Origin: Candidatus Gastranaerophilales bacterium
GTDB lineage: Bacteria > Cyanobacteriota > Vampirovibrionia > Gastranaerophilales > Gastranaerophilaceae
DNA: 64,000 nt
Direction of reading: 5' to 3'
NCBI GenBank assembly: GCA_944322615.1
Contig: CALUPH010000003.1
Coordinates: 62,001-126,000 of the forward strand
Position numbers and translations under genes: made by a program. Numbering within the stretch: position 1 is the stretch's first letter; each line of letters begins with the position of its first letter. Shown here in pieces: positions 19,236 to 28,240 of this stretch. A model generated the notes under the pieces. The model saw only the letters and a program-made list of their open reading frames with translations, was not told the DNA's origin and made no database searches.

Positions 19236-19732
19236 AGATTTATCCTATCAAGTTCAGAAATCGCATTATCAATATATTTTTTATGCAAATCCTGATTAGA
19301 GTTTAACTGATTTATAGTATTTTGCTGAACTAATTCTACAGATTTTTCAGAAAGAATCCCAACCAACTTTGACTTGAATTTTTTAGTTTCAAGATTCAAG
19401 AGCCTTTCTGCATTGTTTAATATATCTTGCTTTTGAGACTCTGTTTCTATGCGGATTTTTTCACTTAAACTCTTTACACTATTATCCGCACTTCTGTTTA
19501 TATTATCAATTTCTGATGGCAATTTTGCTATTTTGTCATTTATATTTTTGAGTTCTTTCTCTGCATCAAGTTTTTCATTTTCAGATTCATCAACGTATGA
19601 TTTTATTTCATTAGACAACTTTTCAATTTTTTGTTTCAAATTGAATTTTCTGACTAAATACACTATTATAGCCACTACTAAAATAAAATTAAAAATATTA
19701 GATTGTAATAATAAATGTAAAAAATCAGACAT
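19232..19732 (-). CDS. atpF: F1Fo ATP synthase b subunit (second b-type gene)
   Basis: Stator protein of 166 residues with one N-terminal membrane helix (residues about 10-26, NIFNFILVVAIIVYLV) and a long charged coiled coil. It follows the first b-type gene (b') by one base. The pair of adjacent, diverged b genes is the arrangement of cyanobacteria and plastids, where b and b' form a heterodimer. Which of the two is b and which b' is assigned by gene order only. Confidence 0.88.
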   Translation of the reverse strand: MSDFLHLLLQSNIFNFILVVAIIVYLVRKFNLKQKIEKLSNEIKSYVDESENEKLDAEKELKNINDKIAKLPSEIDNINRSADNSVKSLSEKIRIETESQKQDILNNAERLLNLETKKFKSKLVGILSEKSVELVQQNTINQLNSNQDLHKKYIDNAISELDRINL

Positions 19733-19733
19733 A

Positions 19734-20201
19734 TCAGACCTGTTCTTCTTTTATTTGTGATTTGTTTATAAGCTCTGAATTTATATCATCACCCAAAAGT
19801 TTATCAGAAATATCTTTTGCTATATCAACAATACTATCTTTTAAAGTTTCCTTTGCATCAATTGCTGAATTTTTTAAGTTTTCTTTTTGCTTTGAGATAT
19901 TTTCCAATAATTCATTTTTGTATTCAGATATAACATGAGAGCGTTTTTGCTTTAATTTTTGGGATTCTTGTGCAACTTTCTGTCTGGCTGAATCTCTTGA
20001 TTTTTCAAGTTCTTCATTTCTATACTTTATTTTTTTATCTGTTTCTTCTGATGTATTTTTTGCACTTGTGAAATTGTTTTCTACCAGTTTTTGACGTTCT
20101 TGCATAATATTCAATATTGGCGCATAGAAAATCTTATTCATTATAAAAATGAATACAAGAAAACTAATTACCACAATTAAAAATGTTGCATCGAATTCCA
20201 T
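19734..20201 (-). CDS. F1Fo ATP synthase b' subunit (first b-type gene)
   Basis: Stator protein of 155 residues: an N-terminal membrane helix (TFLIVVISFLVFIFIMNKIF), then a long charged helix beginning YAPILNIMQERQKLVENNF, a pattern typical of b/b' subunits (..PI...L..R...I...). It lies directly after the c gene with 8 bases between. It differs strongly in sequence from the adjacent second b gene, consistent with an old duplication of the stator gene. Confidence 0.88.
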   Translation of the reverse strand: MEFDATFLIVVISFLVFIFIMNKIFYAPILNIMQERQKLVENNFTSAKNTSEETDKKIKYRNEELEKSRDSARQKVAQESQKLKQKRSHVISEYKNELLENISKQKENLKNSAIDAKETLKDSIVDIAKDISDKLLGDDINSELINKSQIKEEQV

Positions 20202-20209
20202 ATTATTTC

Positions 20210-20449
20210 CTATTTAAATGAAAGTATAAGTGCAATTAATAAGCCATAAATACCGCAAGCTTCAGCTAAAGCTGCACCCAGAATAAATTTTGATTGTAAA
20301 TTTTCAATCAATTCAGGTTGTCTTGCAGCACCTTCCATAAAACCTTTAGTTGCAATACCAAGACCAATACCTGCACCCATAGCAGCTAAACCAACAGCCA
20401 AGCCTGCTCCTATGTATACCATTTCTGATACTGTTTTTACTTCTTCCAT
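20210..20449 (-). CDS. atpE: F1Fo ATP synthase c subunit
   Basis: Proteolipid of the membrane rotor ring, 79 residues, two hydrophobic helices joined by the polar loop ARQPE. Helix 1 carries the Gly-rich packing motif MGAGIGLGIA. The ion-binding carboxylate is Glu63 in LAEACGIYGL. The residue after Glu63 is Ala rather than the Ser seen in the Na+-binding type (EST), so a proton-driven ring is the better inference. A Shine-Dalgarno AAGGAGATAAAT precedes the ATG. Confidence 0.96.
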   Translation of the reverse strand: MEEVKTVSEMVYIGAGLAVGLAAMGAGIGLGIATKGFMEGAARQPELIENLQSKFILGAALAEACGIYGLLIALILSFK

Positions 20450-20463
20450 ATTTATCTCCTTTT

Positions 20464-21138
20464 TTAATGTTCCTCTGATACCGCTGTAGAAATATATGCA
20501 ACTGATAGCATCATAAATACAAATGCCTGTAAAAATGCCACAAATATTTCAAATAACATAAATGGGATTGGCAAGGCAATCGCAAACATACTAATCATTA
20601 CCATTACCAATATTTCACCTGCTAGAATATTTGCAAAAAGACGAACTGCCAAGCTTAAAGGTCTGGTAATCATTTCTAACAGTTCAACAAATAACATTAT
20701 AATGCCTGACACACTAAAACCATGCCAGATTGCGTGAATACCTTTTTCTTTAAACCCATAGTACAAATAATATATTAAAACAATAACAGCCAAAGCTGCC
20801 GTTAAATTAATATCGTTCGTTGGAGATGCAAACTCACCTTCTTTTAAATGTATCAACTTTAATGGTAATTGTCCCATTAAGTTGGCAACTAATATAAATA
20901 AGAATAAAGAGGCAACTATTGGAATATGCTTTTTACCATCTTTAACAGAAGAAAGATTTCCCATAAAAAATTTCAACATACTTTCAGCAAATGCTTGTGC
21001 TTTGCCAGGGATGACAGATAACTTTCTTGTTAATAATAAAGATGCAATAATAACAAAAAGCATGGCAACCCACATTGTTATTAATGTATCCCAATGTACC
21101 TGCAAATTACCTATATACCCTACCCAGTGTTCGCCCAT
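20464..21138 (-). CDS. atpB: F1Fo ATP synthase a subunit
   Basis: Membrane stator channel of Fo, 224 residues. I place the start at the ATG at 21138 (MGEHWVGYIGN). The frame continues upstream to 21201, but that part reads through an A/T homopolymer giving a run of Phe and has no family support. The essential Arg is seen in LAVRLFANILAGEI, and the last helices (FVAFLQAFVFMMLSVAYIS) are typical. It is the first gene of the operon; no atpI-like gene precedes it. Confidence 0.94.
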   Translation of the reverse strand: MGEHWVGYIGNLQVHWDTLITMWVAMLFVIIASLLLTRKLSVIPGKAQAFAESMLKFFMGNLSSVKDGKKHIPIVASLFLFILVANLMGQLPLKLIHLKEGEFASPTNDINLTAALAVIVLIYYLYYGFKEKGIHAIWHGFSVSGIIMLFVELLEMITRPLSLAVRLFANILAGEILVMVMISMFAIALPIPFMLFEIFVAFLQAFVFMMLSVAYISTAVSEEH

Positions 21139-21224
21139 TATATAAATCCTTATACAAGTCAATTTTATGTTAACACATTCAAAAAAAAAAAAGAAGAACA
21201 TTTTTTATTTTCTCAGTCGTATTA

Positions 21225-21253
21225 TTTACAAACTTTGATATATATGATATAAT
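21225..21253 (+). promoter_or_regulatory. strong sigma-70-type promoter
   Basis: TTTACA at 21225-21230, a spacer of exactly 17 bases, and a perfect TATAAT at 21248-21253. Transcription should begin near 21260 and read the small gene at 21303 and hydE. This is one of the cleanest promoter matches in the window. Confidence 0.7.
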
Positions 21254-21261
21254 AAATCACT

Positions 21262-21290
21262 CCTAAGAAATTAGGCTCCAAGGAATGGAG
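21262..21290 (+). promoter_or_regulatory. two adjacent small RNA hairpins in the leader
   Basis: CCTAA-GAAA-TTAGG (21262-21275) is followed without a gap by CTCCA-AGGAA-TGGAG (21276-21290). Each has a perfect 5-bp stem; the first has a GNRA-type tetraloop. The second hairpin's right arm and the next bases form the Shine-Dalgarno GGAGGG used by the gene at 21303. The leader after the predicted start of transcription is almost entirely these two hairpins, which suggests a stability or translation control element (inference). Confidence 0.5.
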
Positions 21291-21302
21291 GGATAAGTCA
21301 AG

Positions 21303-21761
21303 ATGAAAATTAGTGCAATACAACCGATTAAAAACAATCAAATATTTCGTGCAAATAAAAATAGAAACAGCGAACCTTGCATAATTGATTCTATTTATCA
21401 AAATGAAAAAGCAATAAAAAAAGGGTTAGTAGGTTTAGCTGTAATTGGTGCTGCTGCTGTAGGTTTTAATCTAATAAAACATAGCGGAAAAAATCCTGTT
21501 CAAATTATAAAAAACAATGCTAATAAAGTGAAAGACTTTTTATCTGAAAAACCCAAGCCAGATCCTATAATGCAGAAAATAGGTGATAAAAGAGATGCTG
21601 AAGCTGTAAAGCTTTATAAAAGTCTTGTTGCAAAAAAGAAGATGGATTCATTACACAAAAAATTACTTTCCGGATATTTCGACGGAAAATCAAAAGATGT
21701 TTTTGAATCTCTACGAAAAAATGAAACAAAATTAAGAAGAGAAGCTAGTGTTGTTCTATAA
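21303..21761 (+). CDS. small hypothetical protein with glycine/alanine-rich hydrophobic segment
   Basis: 152 residues, not recognised. It begins MKISAIQPIKNNQIFRANKN, followed at residues about 40-60 by a hydrophobic stretch (GLVGLAVIGAAAVGFNLI) and then a basic, lysine-rich C-terminal half. The first residues MKISAI..I....FR recur in the otherwise unrelated protein at 30842. A strong promoter and a hairpin-containing leader lie upstream. The last 14 bases overlap the start of hydE, so the two are translationally coupled; that link does not by itself prove a hydrogenase role. Confidence 0.7.
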   Translation: MKISAIQPIKNNQIFRANKNRNSEPCIIDSIYQNEKAIKKGLVGLAVIGAAAVGFNLIKHSGKNPVQIIKNNANKVKDFLSEKPKPDPIMQKIGDKRDAEAVKLYKSLVAKKKMDSLHKKLLSGYFDGKSKDVFESLRKNETKLRREASVVL

Positions 21762-22764
21762 CATTCTTGAAAAAGCAAAAGAAGATAATTCACTTTCAAA
21801 AGAAGAAATTATAGAACTTTTAGACTCTAAAGACAACTCAATATATAATGCGGCAGATGAAATAAGAAAAAAAGCAAAAGGCAATAATATTCATTTGCGT
21901 GCATTGATTGAGTTTACAAATTTCTGTCGTTGTAATTGTTTCTACTGCGGTTTAAGATATGACAACCATAATATAACAAGATACAGACTAACAGAAGATG
22001 AGATTCTTATATCCGTTGATAATGCTATAAAATCCAATTACAAAACAATCGTTCTTCAAGGCGGAGAAGATATGTTTTGGTCTAAAGAGAAACTTTGCAA
22101 TTTAATAAAAAAGATAAAAGAATATGATGTAGCCTTAACTTTAAGTATAGGAGAGCGTCCTAAAGATGAATATAAAGCTTTTAAAGATGCAGGTGCAGAC
22201 AGATTTTTACTTAGAATCGAAACTACAGATAAAACTTTGTATAGAAAACTTCATCCTAATATGAGTTTTGAGAACAGATTAATATGCTTAAAAGACCTAA
22301 AAGAACTAGGTTTTGAAACCGGAACGGGATGTCTTGTCGGACTACCAAACCAAACAATAGAATCGTTAGCAGATGATATATTATTTTTCAAAGAACTAAA
22401 CTCCGATATGGTAGGAATCGGTCCATTTATTCCTCACCCTAATACACCGCTTGCAAATGAAAAAAAAGATAATTTTGAATTGTCTTTAAGGGTTATGGCT
22501 ATAACAAGATTATTGCTTCCTGATATAAATATCCCCGCAACTACCGCAATGGAAACACTAAGAGAAAACGGACAAATTATAGCACTACAATCAGGCGCGA
22601 ATGTAATAATGCCTAACTTTACTACTTCTGAACATAAAAAAGAATATGAAATATATCCGAATAAAAAATCTGCAAACAATTGTATTAATGATATTACGGA
22701 ACAAATTAAAAAGATAGGAAGAAGTATTTCTCATACAAAAGGATTCAGAAAAGATTCCAACTAA
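21748..22764 (+). CDS. hydE: [FeFe] hydrogenase H-cluster maturase HydE
   Basis: Radical SAM enzyme that helps build the diiron subcluster of [FeFe] hydrogenase. The 338-residue protein has the cluster cysteines at residues 60, 64 and 67 (CRCNCFYCGLR) preceded by IEFTNF, the LQGGED loop, and the family segments TGCLVGLPNQT and GPFIPHPNTPL. The start is a GTG at 21748 (a TTG follows at once), inside the end of the upstream gene. BioB and PylB are related families, but the FYCGLR and GPFIPHP blocks favour HydE, and hydG is 9 kb downstream on the same strand. Confidence 0.88.
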   Translation: MLFYNILEKAKEDNSLSKEEIIELLDSKDNSIYNAADEIRKKAKGNNIHLRALIEFTNFCRCNCFYCGLRYDNHNITRYRLTEDEILISVDNAIKSNYKTIVLQGGEDMFWSKEKLCNLIKKIKEYDVALTLSIGERPKDEYKAFKDAGADRFLLRIETTDKTLYRKLHPNMSFENRLICLKDLKELGFETGTGCLVGLPNQTIESLADDILFFKELNSDMVGIGPFIPHPNTPLANEKKDNFELSLRVMAITRLLLPDINIPATTAMETLRENGQIIALQSGANVIMPNFTTSEHKKEYEIYPNKKSANNCINDITEQIKKIGRSISHTKGFRKDSN

Positions 22765-22841
22765 ATTCAAATATCATTTATTATATAAATAGAATACTAA
22801 GAAGTTACTACAAACAATACAGAAAGACAAATAAAACAAAT

Positions 22842-23612
22842 ATGCATAACCATTTTAATGAAAACCACCAATTAGAAAGAGTTGAAATACATGTTACAAA
22901 TCACTGCAACTTAAATTGTTTAGCTTGTGCTCATTTTTCCAATATTAGTCAAGAATATAATATAAAAATTGAGGATTTTGAAAAAGATATTTCAACACTT
23001 GTAAAAAAAGTAAATTACAAAATACTTAATATTTTAGGCGGTGAACCGCTTCTACATCCTAATATTGATATATTATGTGAAAAAGCAAGAGAAATATGTC
23101 CTGACAAAATTATAACATTAAATACAAATGGAATTCTTTTGCCCAACATGAAAAAATCATTTTGGCAGTCTTTAAAAAAGAATAATATACTTATTAGATT
23201 ATCAATATACCCATATACTATAAAACAAGGTCGCAAATTAATTGAACTAATTATAAAGAATGATATTAAAATATATGGATTATGGGATGGAAGAAAATTT
23301 TATCTCCGGAAATCGAAATATTACCAAGATAATATAGAGAATATATGGGAAAATTGTGATGCAAAAATTTGCAATCAAATATACAAAGGGAAATTATACA
23401 TATGTCCGACTTCGGCATATGGACTTTTGTACAATAAATATTTTAATAAAAATTTCTATTTTGAAGATGGAATAGACATATATAATCATTCATCAAGTGA
23501 AATATATGATTTTTTATTTAAAGCATCAAAAAATTGTGCAACATGCTCAAGTAATGGTCGACTAATAAATTGGCAATTATCAAAATTTAATGTTGATGAA
23601 TGGGATGTTTAG
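22842..23612 (+). CDS. short radical SAM protein with C-terminal cysteine cluster
   Basis: 256-residue radical SAM protein. Core motif CNLNCLACAHFSN near residue 22, then LNILGGEPLLHP. The barrel is short, and the C-terminal part carries further cysteines (ENCDAKICNQIYKGKLYICP and NCATCSSNGR), which could bind an auxiliary cluster. No substrate or partner is evident: it stands between hydE and uvrA with about 80 and 130 bases on either side. Similar short enzymes occur in surface-polysaccharide and peptide modification loci, but no such genes are adjacent here. Confidence 0.75.
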   Translation: MHNHFNENHQLERVEIHVTNHCNLNCLACAHFSNISQEYNIKIEDFEKDISTLVKKVNYKILNILGGEPLLHPNIDILCEKAREICPDKIITLNTNGILLPNMKKSFWQSLKKNNILIRLSIYPYTIKQGRKLIELIIKNDIKIYGLWDGRKFYLRKSKYYQDNIENIWENCDAKICNQIYKGKLYICPTSAYGLLYNKYFNKNFYFEDGIDIYNHSSSEIYDFLFKASKNCATCSSNGRLINWQLSKFNVDEWDV

Positions 23613-23739
23613 AGGATAGTTTGCAGGAACATTTTTTTTGGGGAAAACTTAAATAAATTATTGGTAAAACCAAAATACATTTCATAACAATAAAGATTTC
23701 AAAATATTCGAAAAACTTTATTCATGCAATAATATTTGT

Positions 23740-26568
23740 ATGAATGACAAAATAATAATAAGAAAAGCAAATCAACATAATTTAAAAAATGTAAGTTTAG
23801 AACTGCCAAAAAATGAACTTATAGTTTTTACGGGCATTTCAGGTTCAGGTAAAAGCTCATTAGCTTTTGACACTATTTTTGCAGAAGGTCAAAGAAGATA
23901 TGTCGAAAGTCTTTCTAATTATGCAAGACAATTTTTAGGACAATTGGATAAACCCGATGTTGAAAGTATAGATGGGTTATCCCCTGCTATTTCTATAGAT
24001 CAAAAATCAACAAGCAATAATCCTCGTTCCACTGTTGGTACAGTTACAGAAATATATGACTATTTAAGATTATTATTCGCACGAATAGGAACACCTCATT
24101 GTCCCGAATGCGGAAGTGAAATTGCACCACAATCAATAGATGAAATTATAGATAAAATATTTTCTTTACAAGAAGGAACAAAAATACAACTTATTGCTCC
24201 TATTGTCCGTGGGAAAAAAGGAGAATTCGCAAATCTTATAGAAGAACTAAAACAAGAAGGTTTTATAAGAGTCAGAATAGACGGTAAAATATATAATCTT
24301 GATGAAGATGAAATTAAACTGAACAAAACACAAAAACACACGATTGATGTAGTTGTTGATAGGCTTGTTATAAAAGAAAGTGCTAAATCAAGATTGACAG
24401 ACAGTGCACAAATTGCTTTAGAGAAATCGAACGGACTTTTAATTGTCGATGTTATCGGTGATAAAGAGATGATTTTTTCAGAAAAACTTGCGTGCCCGAA
24501 TTGTAATTTGAGCTTTGAAGAACTGGCTCCAAGAATATTCAGTTTTAACAGTCCATATGGAGCCTGTCCTACTTGTTCAGGACTTGGTGCACATTTTGAA
24601 ATGGATGAAAATTTGTTAATTCCGGACAGAACGAAATCACTAGCACAAGGCGCAATATATCCTTGGGCAAAAACAGGGAACCAGTATTATCAGGATGTTT
24701 TATCTTCAGTAGCGGAACATTTCGGAATAGATATGAATACTCCGTTTAATGACTTACCTGAAGAACATCAAAAAATTATACTATACGGAAGTGGCAGAGA
24801 ATGCGTAAAACTAAGGTTTAAAGAATTTGGCGGAACAAGATATGTAACACAAAAACGCCCATTTTCAGGTGTAATCCCATACTTTATGAATAAATATAAT
24901 GAATCAAATTCTGAAGAAGTAAGAGATTACATTCAGGAATATATGTCGCAAATTCCTTGTAGTGACTGTAAAGGAGCAAGATTAAAACCTTTTTCGCTTG
25001 CAGTAACCATAATGGGGAAAAACATATACGATGTATGCTTAATGTCAATTAAAGATGCATATAAATTTTTCTCAGATTTATATTTGGAATTAGATGACTA
25101 CAAGCTGACAATAGCAAAACAAATCTTGGAAGAAATAAGAGCACGTCTTAAATTTATGCTTGACGTAGGGCTAAGTTATTTAAATTTAGCAAGAATGGCA
25201 GGCACGCTATCAGGCGGAGAAGCACAAAGAATAAGACTTGCCACACAAATAGGGAGTGGACTGTCAGGTGTTTTATATGTACTTGATGAACCTTCAATAG
25301 GCTTACATCAATACAATAACGATATGTTAATAAAAACCCTTATAAGACTCCGTAATTTAGGCAACACATTAATTGTAGTTGAACACGACGAAGATACAAT
25401 AAGAAGCGCAGACCATATTGTAGATATTGGTGTTTATGCAGGAATAAACGGCGGTAAAGTAATAGCACAAGGTACTTTAGATGATATCATTGCTTCAAAA
25501 AAATCTTTAACAGGTCAATACCTAAGCGGGGAAAGAAAAATTCCAATTCCTAATAAAAGAAGAGAAGGAAATGGTAACTACCTGGAAGTCATCAATGCAC
25601 ACAAGAACAATCTGAAAAATATAAACATAAAAATTCCGCTTGGAAAAGTTGTTGCATTAACAGGAGTTTCAGGCAGCGGAAAATCTACATTGATGAATGA
25701 TTTAATATATCAATATGCAATACATAAACTAAATAAAAATAAACCAAAACCACAAGGAATAGATAAAATTGAAGGTTTTGAAAATATAGATAAAGTTATT
25801 TGTATTGACCAATCGCCAATAGGAAGAACTCCTCGTTCAAATCCTGCTACATATACAGACGTATTTACATATATAAGAGAGTTATATGCTCAAACAACTG
25901 AAGCAAAAATGAGAGGTTATAAAGCAGGAAGATTCAGTTTTAATGTAAAAGGCGGACGTTGCGAAGCTTGTAAAGGCGATGGGCTTACAAAAATTGAAAT
26001 GAATTTTCTCTCTGATGTATATATAAAATGTAATGTTTGCAAAGGACAAAGATACAACAGAGAAACACTTGAAGTAAAATATAAAGGTAAAAATATATCA
26101 GAAGTTTTAGAAATGAGTATATCTGAAGCATTGGAATTTTTCGAAAATATTCCAAAAATAAAAACAAGACTACAAACATTGAATGATGTCGGTTTAGGAT
26201 ATATGAAGCTTGGACAAAGTGCTACAACTTTATCTGGCGGTGAAGCTCAAAGAATAAAATTAGCCAGTGAATTAAACAAACGTTCCACTGGTAAAACTCT
26301 ATACTTGCTTGATGAACCAACAGTTGGACTTCATTGGTATGATTTAGATAAGCTTATTAAAATAATAAATAAACTTGCAGATGCAGGAAATACAATACTA
26401 ATAATAGAACACAATCTCGATTTAATAAAAACTGTTGACCATATTATAGATCTTGGACCGCAAGGCGGAGATGAAGGCGGAATGATTATAGCGGAAGGAA
26501 CTCCGGAAGAAATTGCAAAATGCAAAGACTCATACACCGGAATATATTTAAAAAAGATGTTAAAATAA
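23740..26568 (+). CDS. uvrA: excinuclease ABC subunit A
   Basis: Damage-recognition ATPase of nucleotide excision repair, 942 residues, full length. It has two ABC modules: Walker [13 protein letters not shown] near residue 30 and [12 protein letters not shown] near 645, two LSGGEAQRI signatures, and zinc-binding cysteines ([36 protein letters not shown]). All parts expected of UvrA are present. It appears monocistronic; a perfect hairpin terminator starts at its stop codon. Confidence 0.98.
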   Translation: MNDKIIIRKANQHNLKNVSLELPKNELIVFTGISGSGKSSLAFDTIFAEGQRRYVESLSNYARQFLGQLDKPDVESIDGLSPAISIDQKSTSNNPRSTVGTVTEIYDYLRLLFARIGTPHCPECGSEIAPQSIDEIIDKIFSLQEGTKIQLIAPIVRGKKGEFANLIEELKQEGFIRVRIDGKIYNLDEDEIKLNKTQKHTIDVVVDRLVIKESAKSRLTDSAQIALEKSNGLLIVDVIGDKEMIFSEKLACPNCNLSFEELAPRIFSFNSPYGACPTCSGLGAHFEMDENLLIPDRTKSLAQGAIYPWAKTGNQYYQDVLSSVAEHFGIDMNTPFNDLPEEHQKIILYGSGRECVKLRFKEFGGTRYVTQKRPFSGVIPYFMNKYNESNSEEVRDYIQEYMSQIPCSDCKGARLKPFSLAVTIMGKNIYDVCLMSIKDAYKFFSDLYLELDDYKLTIAKQILEEIRARLKFMLDVGLSYLNLARMAGTLSGGEAQRIRLATQIGSGLSGVLYVLDEPSIGLHQYNNDMLIKTLIRLRNLGNTLIVVEHDEDTIRSADHIVDIGVYAGINGGKVIAQGTLDDIIASKKSLTGQYLSGERKIPIPNKRREGNGNYLEVINAHKNNLKNINIKIPLGKVVALTGVSGSGKSTLMNDLIYQYAIHKLNKNKPKPQGIDKIEGFENIDKVICIDQSPIGRTPRSNPATYTDVFTYIRELYAQTTEAKMRGYKAGRFSFNVKGGRCEACKGDGLTKIEMNFLSDVYIKCNVCKGQRYNRETLEVKYKGKNISEVLEMSISEALEFFENIPKIKTRLQTLNDVGLGYMKLGQSATTLSGGEAQRIKLASELNKRSTGKTLYLLDEPTVGLHWYDLDKLIKIINKLADAGNTILIIEHNLDLIKTVDHIIDLGPQGGDEGGMIIAEGTPEEIAKCKDSYTGIYLKKMLK

Positions 26569-26599
26569 AGAAAGACAGGTTATATAACCTGTCTTTCTT
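26568..26599. terminator. bidirectional intrinsic terminator between uvrA and the convergent gene
   Basis: Perfect 32-base palindrome around AAGAAAGACAGG / CCTGTCTTTCTT. It serves uvrA on the plus strand and can also serve the minus-strand gene ending at 26614. No long T-run follows, but the stem is strong. Confidence 0.75.
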
Positions 26600-26613
26600 A
26601 TATTGTATTAATC

Positions 26614-27006
26614 CTATTTTGATTCTTCCACTAATTTTTCAAATTCTTCAAGAGAAAAAGTTCTTACATCACCTTTATTTATAACTTCTTGGATTGCATC
26701 AGCAAGTATATTTTTAGCTTCTAACTGCTTTTCTTTCTTCTTATCTATAGCTTTACCGATTAAACCACCTGTTATTCTTCCAACAAGTGCCAGACCGCCA
26801 ACTACAGCCGTGCAAACACCCAAAGCAATCACTTTAGCTTTCTTTACACTGACAGAATCAGCAGATTTTAAAGCATTTATTCCTGATTGAAAAATATCTT
26901 TTCCATTTTTAGCAACATACGCACCACCAACGCCAAAACCTGCGACTGTTCCTATCTTTTTACCCTTTTGGGTTGATGTTGTTGAATTTACTCCAGATAC
27001 ATTCAT
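26614..27006 (-). CDS. small glycine-rich hypothetical protein
   Basis: 130 residues, not recognised. The ATG at 27006 is chosen because AAGGA lies 8 bases before it; a longer frame from 27069 has no ribosome site. It has two Gly/Ala-rich hydrophobic stretches (VAGFGVGGAYVAKNG and LGVCTAVVGGLALVGRITGGLIG) that could form glycine-zipper membrane hairpins, then a charged tail ending EEFEKLVEESK. In composition it resembles the small protein at 21303. It lies alone between the uvrA and rpsA terminators. Confidence 0.6.
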   Translation of the reverse strand: MNVSGVNSTTSTQKGKKIGTVAGFGVGGAYVAKNGKDIFQSGINALKSADSVSVKKAKVIALGVCTAVVGGLALVGRITGGLIGKAIDKKKEKQLEAKNILADAIQEVINKGDVRTFSLEEFEKLVEESK

Positions 27007-27101
27007 TATTTTTTTCCTTACACTGCTTTCATATTTCCTTGAAAACTTATCAACTTTTAAAATTGACATAAGGACACGTTATATTAACTTTTATTAACAA
27101 A

Positions 27102-27130
27102 AAAAGAGGAAGTTTAAAACTTCCTCTTTT
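27102..27130 (-). terminator. intrinsic terminator of rpsA
   Basis: AAAAGAGGAAGTTT / AAACTTCCTCTTTT, 14-bp stem with a one-base centre, followed on the minus strand by a run of T (A-run at 27097-27105). It lies 15 bases after the rpsA stop. Confidence 0.85.
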
Positions 27131-27144
27131 AAGATTTCTCCAAA

Positions 27145-28224
27145 TTACTTTTGAATATCTTTTACACTCAAAGCAATTCTGTGTTCTTGAGGTGTGAACT
27201 TTTTAATTAATACTTCAACTTCATCACCAACATTGTACAAGTTAAAAGGATTTGCATTAGCAGGTTCCATTTCTGCAGAAGGCAACAATGCTTCTACACC
27301 AGGATAAATATTAATAAAAGCACCAAAAGAAGTTACTTTATTAACAGTTCCTTTTATTACTTGACCTTCTTGGAATTCATTTTCAATAGATTCCCAAGGA
27401 TTATCCCCCATTCTCTTTAAGCTTAAGCTTATACGTTTCATATCCATATCTATTTTTAAGATTTTAACTTCTAATTCTTGACCTAAAGAAATAACATCTG
27501 AAGGATGTTTAATTCTCTGCCAAGAAATTTCAGAGATTGGTAATAAACCATCAACACCGTTTATATCAATGAAGCCACCAAAATCAGCGATTCTAACAAC
27601 TTCACCTTTTACAACAGAACCAACTTCTAATTGAGAAATTATTTCATCAACAACTTGTTCTCTTTGTTCTGCAACTGCTTGTCTTTGAGATAAAATTAAT
27701 TTATTTTTCTTTGCATCTGCTTCTAAAACTTTAACTTCGATATCTTGACCGATTAAACCGTCAAAAGGAGCACCTGTTCTTAATTGAGAAGCAGGAACAA
27801 ATCCTCTTAAATCAGATACTTCAACGATTACACCGCCTCTAACAATAAGAACAACTTTTGCAAGAATTGTTTCATTGTTATATTTAGCATTTTGAAGTTC
27901 TTGCCAAGCTTTTGCACAAGATAATTTTTTCAAAGAAAGAATGATTCTGCCATTTTCATCATCGCCTTCTTCTTTTAGAATATAAAATTCTTTTACATCA
28001 TTAATAGTTAAATATTCAGAATAATCTCTGTCATCAACTTGATTATTTGTAATTTCTCTGTTTGGTAAGAATGCTTCAGTTTTAGCACCGATATCAACCA
28101 AGAAACCATCATTTTCTTGTTTAATTACTATACCTTTTACTACATCTGCTACTGAAAATTTATAATTGTAGCTTTCTTCCAATAATCTGACGAATTCGTC
28201 TTGTTGTTCAATTGTGTTTGTCAT
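27145..28224 (-). CDS. rpsA: 30S ribosomal protein S1
   Basis: 359-residue RNA-binding protein of the small subunit that helps recruit mRNA. Four S1 (OB-fold) repeats can be seen, starting near residues 22 (GIVIKQENDGFLVDIGAKTEAFLP), 112 (AKVVLIVRGGVIVEVSDLRGFVP), 198 (GEVVRIADFGGFIDINGVDGLLP) and 283 (GTVNKVTSFGAFINIYPGVEALLP). This is fewer than the six of E. coli; cyanobacteria and many other phyla also have short S1 proteins. ispH lies 16 bases upstream, and a terminator follows. Confidence 0.93.
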   Translation of the reverse strand: MTNTIEQQDEFVRLLEESYNYKFSVADVVKGIVIKQENDGFLVDIGAKTEAFLPNREITNNQVDDRDYSEYLTINDVKEFYILKEEGDDENGRIILSLKKLSCAKAWQELQNAKYNNETILAKVVLIVRGGVIVEVSDLRGFVPASQLRTGAPFDGLIGQDIEVKVLEADAKKNKLILSQRQAVAEQREQVVDEIISQLEVGSVVKGEVVRIADFGGFIDINGVDGLLPISEISWQRIKHPSDVISLGQELEVKILKIDMDMKRISLSLKRMGDNPWESIENEFQEGQVIKGTVNKVTSFGAFINIYPGVEALLPSAEMEPANANPFNLYNVGDEVEVLIKKFTPQEHRIALSVKDIQK

Positions 28225-28240
28225 TTTATTTTACCCTTTC

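Noticed and set aside
20210-20449. Na+-type ATP synthase c ring
   Set aside because: The residue after the ion-binding Glu is Ala; the Na+ type has Ser/Thr there.
21139-21201. Extending ATP synthase a subunit to an upstream start
   Set aside because: The extension is a Phe run from a poly-A/T tract with no family match; the start at MGEHWVG is sound.
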